This document shows, piece after piece, positions 8,199 through 16,736 of a stretch of 64,000 nt of DNA; the first letter of the stretch is position 1, and each line of letters opens with the position of its first letter. The position numbers and the translations under genes were made by a program. The notes under the pieces are model-generated. The model saw only the letters and a list, made by a program, of their open reading frames with translations. It did not search any database and was not told the origin of the DNA. The stretch is from Fusobacterium sp. (GTDB lineage: Bacteria; Cyanobacteriota; Vampirovibrionia; Gastranaerophilales; Gastranaerophilaceae), in assembly GCA_023662905.1 (NCBI GenBank), contig JAMPIJ010000001.1, positions 49,911-113,910 on the forward strand, read 5' to 3'.

Positions 8199-11027
8199 AT
8201 GGAGAAAAAGAAAAATTTAATACTAATTGACGGCCACGCTCTGGCTTTCAGGCAATATTTTGCGCTGGAGCGTACTGGAATGCGTACGTCGTCAGGGGTT
8301 CCGTCGTGGGCTGTTTTTGGATTTTTTAAAGCTGTTTTTGACTTGATGAAGAATAAAGATTTGGAACCTGATGCGATTGCAGTCACATTCGACGTCAGCC
8401 ATAATACGTTCAGAACTGCAGAGTACGCTGAATACAAAGCCAATCGTGAAAAAATGCCTGACGATATGCAGGTTCAGATGGGGCTTATTTATGACGGGTT
8501 GAAAGCTTTTAATATTCCGATTTATCAAAAAGAGGGATTTGAAGCGGACGACGTTATCGGTACGATTTCTAAAAAAGCTTGCGAACTCGGGCATAAAGTT
8601 TATATTCTGACAGGCGATCAGGACTCGTTTCAGCTTGTTGACACCGAGGGGTGTGTAAAGGTTATTATTCCGTCAAAGGGCGAACTCGTTGAATATGACT
8701 GGGATAAGGTTTATGAAAAATTAGGTGTTTATCCAAATCAGGTTATTGATTATAAGGCGCTCAGAGGTGATTCATCCGATAATATTCCGGGAATTAGAGG
8801 TATCGGTGAGAAAACTGCACAGAAACTTCTAACGGCCTATGGTGATTTGGATACGATTTATGAAAATGTCGAAAATATTAAGGAAAAGGCTGTTAAGGAA
8901 AAAATCAGAACGGGTAAAGATATTGCTTATATGAGCCGTTTTCTGGCAACAATTATCCGTGATGTTGATGTCGAATTTGATTTTGACAAGGCCTGCATTA
9001 ATCTGCCAAAACTTGCTGATGTCACTGATTTCTTGACTAAAATGCAGTTCTTTTCGTTTCTTAAAAATATTAAGACGATTCTGGAAACTTTCAACCGTAC
9101 CGGAACGAATTGTGGTGAAGATGATAACTCTAACGAACAATTAGGACTTTTCGGCGAAGAAGAGTCGGCTGAGTCAACTCTTGCGCGAAAAAACATTGTG
9201 GAACAAGAGGTTACGACTGTTGAAGAGTTTAATTCAATGGTTAAAAATATTAGAGAAAAAGGCGCTTTCTTCTTTTCTACCAATGCGACAGCCGATCATA
9301 TTTTAAAACAAAAAATTAATTATATTGCACTTGGTGTCGCAGATATCAAGGTTGACGCGGATAAGAGAATTTCGTTGTCAATTGACGAAACTAATAAAGC
9401 CTTTGTATATTATATTCCGCTGAATTTGCGTTATAACTTGTCGTTTGGCTCTTCTGGTGCGCTTATGCAAAGGTTTAAAGAGCTTTTTGAAGATGAAACT
9501 CTCGCGAAGATTACTGTTGATTCTAAAAAAGAATATAACACTCTCCGCTCAAACGCTATTGAGTTAAAGAATATAATTTTTGACGCTGTTCTTGCAAGTT
9601 ACGTTGAGAACCCGTCGAACAATCATGATATGGATGTTCAGGCGCTTCAATGCTTGAATATTTCGCCAGTAAAAGAGATGAATGTCAACGTTAAATCTGT
9701 TCAACTCGGGCTATTGGAAGACGGTGCGGATTATGCAAAAGCTTACCGTGAAATCTGGCTTTTGATGGAATTAACGAAATTTAGAGTTGAAAGTTTTGAT
9801 AATCAACACTGGAAACTCTTGCAACAGATGGAAATTCCGCTTGCCAAGGTTCTAGCGGATATGGAATACGACGGCGTTGCGATTAATATTAATTGTCTGA
9901 ACGAATTGACAGAGTTTTTAAATAAAAAAATTCGCAGACTGGAACGCTCAATTTTTGAGATTGCGGACGAGGGCTTTAACCTGAATTCGCCAAAACAAGT
10001 CGCGCAGATTTTGTTTGATAAACTTGGAATTCAGCATAAAAAGAAATCCCGCGGCCGTTCAACGTTTTCAACAAGTGCCGAGGTGCTTGAGGAACTCGCT
10101 GATGAACATGATATTGCGAAGTATTTGCTTCAATACAGAAAGTATTCTAAGTTGAAATCAACTTATACTGACGCGCTTCCAAACCTGATTAACCCTGTGG
10201 ATGGTCGAATTCATACGACTTACAACCAGACGATTACATCTACCGGCAGGCTGTCTTCTTCTAATCCTAACTTGCAAAATATTCCGATTAGAACAGATGA
10301 GGGCGAAAAAATTAGATCGGCTTTTGTTCCGCAAAATCCGGATAATTTGATTGTATCAGCCGACTACTCACAGATTGAATTGCGATTACTTGCGCATATT
10401 TCTGACGATAAAAACCTCCAACAGGCGTTTATTTTCGATAAAGATGTTCACGCGATTACAGCCTCAAATGTCTTTGAGGTTCCACTCTCAAGCGTTACCA
10501 AGCAAATGCGTGGGCTGGCAAAAACCGTTAACTTCGGTATTATTTACGGCCAAACACGTTACGGTCTTGCAAAAGCGATTAATATTACGCCGGAAGAGGC
10601 AGAGGACTTTATCAACCGTTATTTCTTGACCTATCCAGGGATTAAGCTTTATATGAACGCAATGATTGAACGTGTTATGATTGACGGGTTTGCAGAAACT
10701 ATTTTCGGCCGCCGTCGCTACTTCTTGAACGAAATATCCAGCGCAAACGCAATGGTTAGAGAGTTTGCAAAACGTGCGGCAATCAACTTCCCAATGCAGG
10801 GTTCTGCGTCTGATTTGATGAAGCTTGCAATGATTAGATTCTATAATGATTTGAAAAAACATAATTTAAAGTCGCGTCTAATTATGCAAGTACACGATGA
10901 AATGGTCGTGGAAGTTGAGCGTGACGAACTTGATATCGTCAAGAAGCTTTTGAGAGAGTCTATGGAACTCGATCAACCGCTTGCGGTTCCGTTGCTTGTG
11001 AATATTAAAGAGGGTTCAACATGGTAG
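8199..11027 (+). CDS. polA: DNA polymerase I
   Basis: About 942 residues from ATG 8199 (Shine-Dalgarno GAGGG directly upstream; an in-frame ATG at 8190 is less well placed). The N-terminal 5'-3' exonuclease domain has DGHALAFRQYF, EADDVIGT, TGDQDSFQLV and GDSSDNIPG (about 1-290). The middle 3'-5' exonuclease-like domain has FFSTNATADHI where an active enzyme has its DxE motif, so proofreading is probably lost. The polymerase domain has motif A SADYSQIELRLLAHIS, motif B KTVNFGIIYGQTRYGLA and motif C MQVHDEMVVEVE. Functions in Okazaki fragment processing and repair. The next gene overlaps its end by 7 bases. Confidence 0.97.
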   Translation: MEKKKNLILIDGHALAFRQYFALERTGMRTSSGVPSWAVFGFFKAVFDLMKNKDLEPDAIAVTFDVSHNTFRTAEYAEYKANREKMPDDMQVQMGLIYDGLKAFNIPIYQKEGFEADDVIGTISKKACELGHKVYILTGDQDSFQLVDTEGCVKVIIPSKGELVEYDWDKVYEKLGVYPNQVIDYKALRGDSSDNIPGIRGIGEKTAQKLLTAYGDLDTIYENVENIKEKAVKEKIRTGKDIAYMSRFLATIIRDVDVEFDFDKACINLPKLADVTDFLTKMQFFSFLKNIKTILETFNRTGTNCGEDDNSNEQLGLFGEEESAESTLARKNIVEQEVTTVEEFNSMVKNIREKGAFFFSTNATADHILKQKINYIALGVADIKVDADKRISLSIDETNKAFVYYIPLNLRYNLSFGSSGALMQRFKELFEDETLAKITVDSKKEYNTLRSNAIELKNIIFDAVLASYVENPSNNHDMDVQALQCLNISPVKEMNVNVKSVQLGLLEDGADYAKAYREIWLLMELTKFRVESFDNQHWKLLQQMEIPLAKVLADMEYDGVAININCLNELTEFLNKKIRRLERSIFEIADEGFNLNSPKQVAQILFDKLGIQHKKKSRGRSTFSTSAEVLEELADEHDIAKYLLQYRKYSKLKSTYTDALPNLINPVDGRIHTTYNQTITSTGRLSSSNPNLQNIPIRTDEGEKIRSAFVPQNPDNLIVSADYSQIELRLLAHISDDKNLQQAFIFDKDVHAITASNVFEVPLSSVTKQMRGLAKTVNFGIIYGQTRYGLAKAINITPEEAEDFINRYFLTYPGIKLYMNAMIERVMIDGFAETIFGRRRYFLNEISSANAMVREFAKRAAINFPMQGSASDLMKLAMIRFYNDLKKHNLKSRLIMQVHDEMVVEVERDELDIVKKLLRESMELDQPLAVPLLVNIKEGSTW

Positions 11028-11446
11028 TTTTATTGTTATTTTTGATGTTATTTGTGCCGCTGTGTGCGAATGCTGAAGAGCCGGAAACACCGCTCGCGCT
11101 TCAGCTTGTGACGCCGCAGAATATTGATTTTTCAAAATGTGTGCAGACATTTAATTTCCCTGTTGAAAAGCTTTTTTATATGTCCATTTTATCGTTGAAT
11201 GCAAATCGTTTTGAAATAGAAGAATTGCAGTCAAAAATGGGCTATATTCTTTTTAAAGCCGCAGGCAAACCGTTCTTGATGAGCGTAATCAAAGTTGACG
11301 CGGAACATTCCATGTTGAAAATCACGCCGGCAGATAATGTTTATCATTTTCCTTATGGCGTTGTCTATAATATATATAAATATATAGAATTGAATGCTGA
11401 TGAACAGTTGCAGGCGTTATCTACTGAGCCTGTCCCGCAACAATAG
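11021..11446 (+). CDS. Small exported protein of unknown function
   Basis: 141 residues with a signal peptide VVLLLFLMLFVPLCANAEE (cleavage likely after ANA). The mature part contains alternating strands (MGYILFKAAGKPFLMSVIKV, HSMLKITPAD) and no cysteine pair or catalytic motif that I recognise. The ATG lies inside the polA stop region (7-base overlap), so it is translationally coupled to polA. Its last codons overlap the 3' end of the convergent kdsB gene by 26 bases. Function unknown; probably periplasmic. Confidence 0.75.
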   Translation: MVVLLLFLMLFVPLCANAEEPETPLALQLVTPQNIDFSKCVQTFNFPVEKLFYMSILSLNANRFEIEELQSKMGYILFKAAGKPFLMSVIKVDAEHSMLKITPADNVYHFPYGVVYNIYKYIELNADEQLQALSTEPVPQQ

Positions 11447-12155
11447 ATTTGAACTTTTCTAAATCTTCTTTTGTGTCAATGCCAACAGGTACAAAGTCGA
11501 CCACTGTTGTTTTGATTTTCATACCGTTTTGAAGCGCGCGCAGTTGTTCAAGGCTTTCTGCAACTTCAAGCTGTGATTGCGAAAGTTTTGTCATACGTTT
11601 TAAAGCTTCGCGTTTGTAGCCGTAAATTCCTAAATGGCCGTAGAAAGTCGCAACATCAGTGTTCCTTTCGTAAGGGATTTTTGAACGAGAGAAGTAAAGT
11701 GCGTAACCGTGATTGTCTTTCACACATTTTACTAAGTTCGGGTTGTTAATTTCTTCTTCGTCTGTCAGAACTCGCAAAAGTGTTGAAATGTCGGCTTCTG
11801 AATCCTCAAGAACATTTCTCATAACAGCGTCGATACTTTCAGGTGTGATAAGCGGTTCGTCGCCTTGGAGATTTACAACGTGGGTAATTTCAGGGTGTTT
11901 ATCCATAACCTCTTGGATTCTGTCGCTGCCGCATTTGTGGTTGGCTGATGTCATTTCAACGTCGCCTCCAAAAGCTTTAACCGCGTTAAAAATTCTCTCA
12001 TCATCTGTCGCAACTATAATTAAATCCGCCAATGTTGATTGTGAAGCTTTCTCGTAAACCCACTGAATAATAGGTTTTCCCTCAACTTCGATTAATGGTT
12101 TGCCCTCTAATCTGCTTGAACCGTATCTTGCAGGAATTATAATTGCTGTTGTCAT
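11421..12155 (-). CDS. kdsB: CMP-Kdo synthetase (3-deoxy-manno-octulosonate cytidylyltransferase)
   Basis: 244 residues. The nucleotidyltransferase start IIPARYGSSRLEGKPL is the family signature (IPARxxSxRxPGKxL). Also visible are VVATDDERI, CGSDRIQEV, VVNLQGDEPLI and YFSRSKIPYER. It activates Kdo with CTP for lipopolysaccharide core assembly, implying an outer membrane. Last gene of the minus-strand run accD-accA-prmA-kdsB, 4 bases after prmA. Convergent with, and overlapping, the exported-protein gene. Confidence 0.95.
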   Translation of the reverse strand: MTTAIIIPARYGSSRLEGKPLIEVEGKPIIQWVYEKASQSTLADLIIVATDDERIFNAVKAFGGDVEMTSANHKCGSDRIQEVMDKHPEITHVVNLQGDEPLITPESIDAVMRNVLEDSEADISTLLRVLTDEEEINNPNLVKCVKDNHGYALYFSRSKIPYERNTDVATFYGHLGIYGYKREALKRMTKLSQSQLEVAESLEQLRALQNGMKIKTTVVDFVPVGIDTKEDLEKFKSIVAGQAQ

Positions 12156-12159
12156 TTTT

Positions 12160-13050
12160 CTACCTCTTTACTATATATCCAACCCATTGGTTTTGATGAA
12201 GTTCGTGGACTATTTCTAGATTACAACGTTTGATTGCTTCCAAAACAATCGGGGCTTTTTCATCAAGTATTCCGCTGAGTGCGATGTGGCCGCCTTTTTT
12301 AGTGATTCGTTGCAAATCTTCCATAATTTCGTTCAGAACATTGTGGAGAATATTCGCCATCACAAAATCAAATTCGCGCTGAATTTTTTCACTTGTGCCG
12401 AGTTCAAACTCGCATTCTACATTGTTTTTAAGTGCGTTTTCTTTGGCAACATCGATAACGGTGTCGTCATTGTCGCAGCCGTAAACGTAATTTGCACAGA
12501 ATTTTTTCGCACAAATAGCCAAAATTCCAGAACCCGTGCCAATATCAGCAACATCTTTGCCCTCAACTCCAATGATTTCAAGCGCTTTCATACAAAGCTG
12601 GGTCGTCGGATGGGTACCTGTACCAAACGCGCAACCTGGTTCTAAGCGGATAACAACTTCGCCTGCTTTTTCGCTGTATTCAAGCCAGTCCGGAACTACA
12701 ACGATTTTGTCTGTAACCCGCGTGATATCCCACTTTTCTTTCCATTTCTTTGACCAGTCTTCGTTCTCTTTTTCTGATAACGAAAATTCCCAACTTCCGA
12801 GCATTTCATCCGTAAACCCGCGCTCAATAAGCACTTTTTTGTATTCACCAAAAAGTTCGTCAAGCGCTTGCGGTTTTTCTGTCAAAAAAACTTTCAGGGT
12901 TCCTTGCGTTGTTGAGGTCATCTCTAAATCTTTGTATGCCTCTTCTGCCAGAATTACGCCCTCGCACGGAAGATTTTCAAAACAAAATTCCGAAACAATA
13001 TCTTCTATTTCAGGGTTGATTTTTATTAATAATTCAAAGTAGGTTTTCAT
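12160..13050 (-). CDS. prmA: Ribosomal protein L11 methyltransferase
   Basis: 296 residues. SAM-binding motif I VADIGTGSGILAI, preceded by the PrmA signature LEPGCAFGTGTHPTTQLCM, and post-motif FVMANILHNVL (NIL). An N-terminal ferredoxin-like substrate domain (residues 1-110) is present. Trimethylates L11. The start overlaps the accA stop by 4 bases (ATGA), indicating coupling. Confidence 0.95.
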   Translation of the reverse strand: MKTYFELLIKINPEIEDIVSEFCFENLPCEGVILAEEAYKDLEMTSTTQGTLKVFLTEKPQALDELFGEYKKVLIERGFTDEMLGSWEFSLSEKENEDWSKKWKEKWDITRVTDKIVVVPDWLEYSEKAGEVVIRLEPGCAFGTGTHPTTQLCMKALEIIGVEGKDVADIGTGSGILAICAKKFCANYVYGCDNDDTVIDVAKENALKNNVECEFELGTSEKIQREFDFVMANILHNVLNEIMEDLQRITKKGGHIALSGILDEKAPIVLEAIKRCNLEIVHELHQNQWVGYIVKR

Positions 13051-13997
13051 TCCAAAAACGCGCCCATTCTTCTGAATTTGTCGTATCTGTCAGTTTTTAG
13101 TTCTTCAGCTGACATTTTTGAAAGTTCTTCAAGGTTTTCTAAGATAACTGCTTTAAGGTTAGCGGCCATTTCCTTATGGTCAGTGTGCGCGCCGCCTAAA
13201 GGTTCTTTGATTTCGCCATCAATTATACCTAATTTCAATAAGTCAGGGGCTGTAATTTTAAGCGCATTTGCCGCATCCGCCGCGCGTGCTGCGTCGCGGT
13301 AAAGAATTGATGCGCAACCCTCAGGTGAAATTACTGTATAGTATGCGTGTTCAAGCAAGAAAACTTTGTTCGCAACGGCCAAACCAAGTGCGCCGCCGGA
13401 ACAGCCTTCGCCAGTGATAACAGCGATTACAGGAACATTTAATTTCGCCATGTCGCGTAAGTTAACCGCAATCGCACCGCCCTGATTTGTTTCTTCTGCG
13501 CTGATACCTGGGTATGCGCCAGGGGTGTCAATTAAAGTGATGATTGGCATGTTAAATTTACTTGCGTGTTTGAACAGTCTTAAAGCTTTTCTGTAACCTT
13601 GCGGCTGTGGCATGCCGAAATTGTATTCTAAGTTTTCTTTGGTTGATTTACCTTTCATTGTGCCGATAATCATGACAGGTTTGCCGTCAAGTTTAGCGAT
13701 ACCGCCTATGATAGCTCTGTCGTCCATCCCCTCACGGTCGCCGTGAAGCTCGATGAAGTTTTCGCAAATATTGTTTACGTAATCCAAAAAGTTCGGACGT
13801 TCAGGGTGGCGGGCAATCTGTAATTTCTGCGACGGTTTTAGATTCGCGTACAATTCTTTTTTGCAATCATTTGCCTGTTGTTCAAAATTCTCTATTTCTT
13901 TATGTAAATCCATGCCTGACTCCGTACTGATTTTTTTGAATTCTTCTATTTTTTTCTCTATTTCTGCTATAGGCTTTTCAAAATCCAAAACTGTCAT
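13047..13997 (-). CDS. accA: Acetyl-CoA carboxylase carboxyltransferase subunit alpha
   Basis: 316 residues, normal length. Crotonase-fold signatures: HPERPNFLDYV, LHGDREGMDDRAIIGGIAKL, MPIITLIDTPGAYPGISAEE, ITGEGCSGGALGLAVAN and SPEGCASILYRDA. Together with AccD, encoded 16 bases upstream, it transfers carboxyl from biotin to acetyl-CoA, the first step of fatty acid synthesis. Confidence 0.97.
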   Translation of the reverse strand: MTVLDFEKPIAEIEKKIEEFKKISTESGMDLHKEIENFEQQANDCKKELYANLKPSQKLQIARHPERPNFLDYVNNICENFIELHGDREGMDDRAIIGGIAKLDGKPVMIIGTMKGKSTKENLEYNFGMPQPQGYRKALRLFKHASKFNMPIITLIDTPGAYPGISAEETNQGGAIAVNLRDMAKLNVPVIAVITGEGCSGGALGLAVANKVFLLEHAYYTVISPEGCASILYRDAARAADAANALKITAPDLLKLGIIDGEIKEPLGGAHTDHKEMAANLKAVILENLEELSKMSAEELKTDRYDKFRRMGAFLE

Positions 13998-14013
13998 TAT
14001 TACCTCTTTTTCA

Positions 14014-14889
14014 TTAAACTTTTGCTGCTGAGTGCATTTCCAAAATATCTGATAAAGTTTGTTTCAAGTCTTTGCGAGAAGAAACAACGTCGATTTGGCC
14101 GTATTTCATCAAATATTCAGCGGTTTGGAAATCAGCCGGAAGTTTTTGTCTGATAGTCTGTTCGATAACTCTTCTGCCTGCGAACCCGATTCTAGCGCCT
14201 TGTTCTGCAACGATAATGTCGCCGAGCATGCCGAAGCTTGCTGTGATTCCGCCAAATGTTGGTTCTGTTAGGACGTTAATATATAAAATACCCTCGTCAT
14301 CTAGTCTTGAAACCGCGCATGAGGTTTTTGCCATTTGCATTAAGCTTAGCGCACTTTCCTGCATTCTTGCACCGCCTGATGAGGTGATTGCAATAACCGG
14401 AATTTTTAGTTCCATGGCTTTTTCCATAATTCTTGTAACTTTTTCACCGACAACGCTTCCCATAGAACCGCCCATGTAGTCGAAATCCATAACTGCAAGC
14501 GCCACTTTTTGGCCGTTAATCTTACCGAGCCCGGTGATTACAGCTTCATCAAGTCCTGTTTTTTTGTAAGCTTTTTCAAGTTTTTCGATGTAAGGTTCGA
14601 TATCGACGAATTCAAGCGGGTCGGTTGGTTTGATATTTGAATTTAATTCTTCAAAAGTGTTTTCGTCGATAAGAAGATCAATTCTTTTGCGTGCGTTTAT
14701 TCTGAAGTGGTAACTGCACACAGGACAGACCATGCCGTTATCTTCAATATCTTTTTTTAGAAGCTGGGCGTCGCAATGAACGCATTTTGTCCATAAATCC
14801 GGATTCATATCCACTTCAACTTTAGCTTCCAGCGCACGTCTTTGAATCTGTGCTTCTTTACGTTTTTCAAACCAATCTTGAATAGTCAT
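14014..14889 (-). CDS. accD: Acetyl-CoA carboxylase carboxyltransferase subunit beta
   Basis: 291 residues. N-terminal zinc ribbon CVHC ... CPVC (about residues 36-58) and the carboxyltransferase domain with YMGGSMGSVVGEK, ITSSGGARMQES and VLTEPTFGGITASFG. Partner of AccA. First gene of the operon accD-accA-prmA-kdsB; divergent from thrB. The upstream 110 bases hold the promoters of both directions. Confidence 0.97.
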   Translation of the reverse strand: MTIQDWFEKRKEAQIQRRALEAKVEVDMNPDLWTKCVHCDAQLLKKDIEDNGMVCPVCSYHFRINARKRIDLLIDENTFEELNSNIKPTDPLEFVDIEPYIEKLEKAYKKTGLDEAVITGLGKINGQKVALAVMDFDYMGGSMGSVVGEKVTRIMEKAMELKIPVIAITSSGGARMQESALSLMQMAKTSCAVSRLDDEGILYINVLTEPTFGGITASFGMLGDIIVAEQGARIGFAGRRVIEQTIRQKLPADFQTAEYLMKYGQIDVVSSRKDLKQTLSDILEMHSAAKV

Positions 14890-14985
14890 ATATTAATATA
14901 TCCCTAATTAATCTAATTTACCTGTTGAGTATAACATAAAGAATATTTGCAAACAAGTTTGTGACGAAATTCTTAATATTTATGT

Positions 14986-14991
14986 TATAAT
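14986..14991 (+). promoter_or_regulatory. -10 box of thrB
   Basis: TATAAT 25 bases before the thrB ATG at 15017. No clear -35 consensus; TTGTGA lies upstream at a loose spacing. Confidence 0.45.
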
Positions 14992-15016
14992 ATCGTTATT
15001 GAAATTGAGAGGAAAT

Positions 15017-15955
15017 ATGAAAGTAAGTGTAAAAGTACCCGCTACATCAGCTAATTTAGGCCCCGGATTTGATACTATGGGAATGGCGTTCCCTTTATAT
15101 AATACTGTAACGATTGAAGAAACCGTTATGCCAGGATCAGGTGTTTTGATTGAACTCGTATCTGATTTTGATTATAAAGACAAGGCGCTTCTTGAACATA
15201 TTCCTGTCGATGAAAATAGTATTATTTATAAAGCAGTTGAACTTCTTTACAATTCAATCGGGCAGACACCGGCAGAATTGAAGATTACCGTTGAATCTAA
15301 AATTCCTATGACAAGAGGCTTGGGCAGCAGTTCCTCTGTAATCGTTGGAGCCTTAATCGCGGCTAATGAACTTCTCGGTCGTCCTGCCGATGAGGCCGCT
15401 TTGCTTTCAATCGCGGCTGAAATTGAAGGACACCCGGATAACGTCGCACCTGCAATTTTAGGCGGCGCGCTTTTTGCATCGGTGCAGGAAGATGGAAGCG
15501 TTATTTACAAAAAACTTCCTTGGCCGGAAGAGTGGAAAGTTACAGCCTGCGTACCAGATTTCGAACTCTCAACAGAAATCGCGCGTTCAGTATTACCAAA
15601 AGAAGTTCCGATGAAAGACGCAATATTTAACGCTCAAAGAACCGCTATGTTTGTTGATGCTATTCATACAAAAGATTCTGCGATGATGAAGCTCGCACTC
15701 CATGACCGTCTTCACCAGCCTTACAGAATGAAACTTATGCCCGGGCTTGATAAAATCATGGAACAACTTAAATATGAAGAAAATGTTCTTGGCTGTGTAA
15801 TAAGTGGTGCTGGTTCAACTATTCTTTTAATTACCCAAAATAACGGCGCAGAAAAGGCAAAATCTATTGTTAAAAATATATGGCACGAACAAAATGTAAA
15901 AGTCGACATGTACGATTTTTCTATTGATACCAACGGTGCGCAGATTATTGGTTAG
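15017..15955 (+). CDS. thrB: Homoserine kinase (GHMP family)
   Basis: About 312 residues. Start at ATG 15017 behind the Shine-Dalgarno GAGAGGAA. N-terminal KVPATSANLGPGFDTMGMAF, GHMP ATP-binding motif PMTRGLGSSSSVIVGALIAAN, EGHPDNVAPAILGG and C-terminal SGAGSTIL. Phosphorylates homoserine in threonine biosynthesis. Stands alone; thrA and thrC are not in the window. Confidence 0.96.
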   Translation: MKVSVKVPATSANLGPGFDTMGMAFPLYNTVTIEETVMPGSGVLIELVSDFDYKDKALLEHIPVDENSIIYKAVELLYNSIGQTPAELKITVESKIPMTRGLGSSSSVIVGALIAANELLGRPADEAALLSIAAEIEGHPDNVAPAILGGALFASVQEDGSVIYKKLPWPEEWKVTACVPDFELSTEIARSVLPKEVPMKDAIFNAQRTAMFVDAIHTKDSAMMKLALHDRLHQPYRMKLMPGLDKIMEQLKYEENVLGCVISGAGSTILLITQNNGAEKAKSIVKNIWHEQNVKVDMYDFSIDTNGAQIIG

Positions 15956-16057
15956 TCAATTGTAACGAAAAGTTTACAATTCATGCTCTAAAAAGGCAAT
16001 TTAAGCGGAACGAATTACTTTATATAAGTAACGAGGACTAATTTAAGGTGATACGCT

Positions 16058-16600
16058 ATGGTTGCTAATATTTTTGGACAAATATTTGCTGTTAAAGGGA
16101 AACTTCGAGCCCAACAAGAAGTTTCGCGTATTACTCGTGAAGTTACAAAAATCACGAGGGATATTGGTCGTCTGACAAAACAAATGTCACAGAATAAAAG
16201 AATGGAACTTAATGCTGCAAAACAACAATATTCTGTTTTTGGACAAGCACAAATTTCTGCTGGCTTAGCTCAAGATTCAAAATTCGCTAGTATATTCACA
16301 AATGGCGTGTTGGATTTTAAAAAGGCGCAAACTGAAGAAGGACAAATTATTTATAAAGAATATAATCAAGCTGTTCAAACTCAAACTATGATGGCTCAAA
16401 ATTCTTTACAACAAACTTTGGATGAAATAGAAAATAAATATGAACAATATCAAGAACTTGTAATCGAACCTCTTAATGAAGAAGAAGCGGATTTAAAAGA
16501 ACAAAAAACTGTTGCAGAGGCTAGAATGGAAGAATTCAAAGGTATGGAACAACAAGAAAAACAATTCGCTCAAGACAATATTAAAGGAATGTTCAGCTAA
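16058..16600 (+). CDS. Coiled-coil protein of unknown function
   Basis: 180 residues, rich in Gln, Glu, Lys and Ala, with no Cys and no signal peptide. Long amphipathic helices are predicted: residues 15-50 (heptads in EVSRITREVTKITRDIGRL) and 105-175 (LDEIENKYEQYQELV ... EEADLKEQKTVAEARM). The centre (about 60-90) is Ala/Gly/Ser-rich. The Shine-Dalgarno AAGGTGAT precedes the ATG. The composition resembles small secreted or scaffold coiled coils (type III/VII-like substrates), but no homology is recognised. A terminator follows, so it is monocistronic. Confidence 0.7.
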   Translation: MVANIFGQIFAVKGKLRAQQEVSRITREVTKITRDIGRLTKQMSQNKRMELNAAKQQYSVFGQAQISAGLAQDSKFASIFTNGVLDFKKAQTEEGQIIYKEYNQAVQTQTMMAQNSLQQTLDEIENKYEQYQELVIEPLNEEEADLKEQKTVAEARMEEFKGMEQQEKQFAQDNIKGMFS

Positions 16601-16652
16601 GGCGGCATGAATAAACTTTGAAATAGGAATTAGGAATAAAGGAAACAGAAAA

Positions 16653-16682
16653 TTTAAAGGCTCGCTTAGGCGGGCCTTTAAA
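16653..16682 (+). terminator. Intrinsic terminator after the coiled-coil gene
   Basis: Inverted repeat TTTAAAGGC (16653-16661) / GCCTTTAAA (16674-16682) with an additional CG pair inside; AT-rich on both sides. Confidence 0.6.
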
Positions 16683-16736
16683 CTTGACGGTGTATATTGT
16701 TTGCCATAAAATGTTGGGTAATAGGATTTTATAATC

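Noticed and set aside
8927-9283. Long open frames opposite polA, and similar opposite clpX, tig, nadB and glgA
   Set aside because: They are reverse-frame shadows of well-recognised genes, with no ribosome binding sites and no plausible protein composition.
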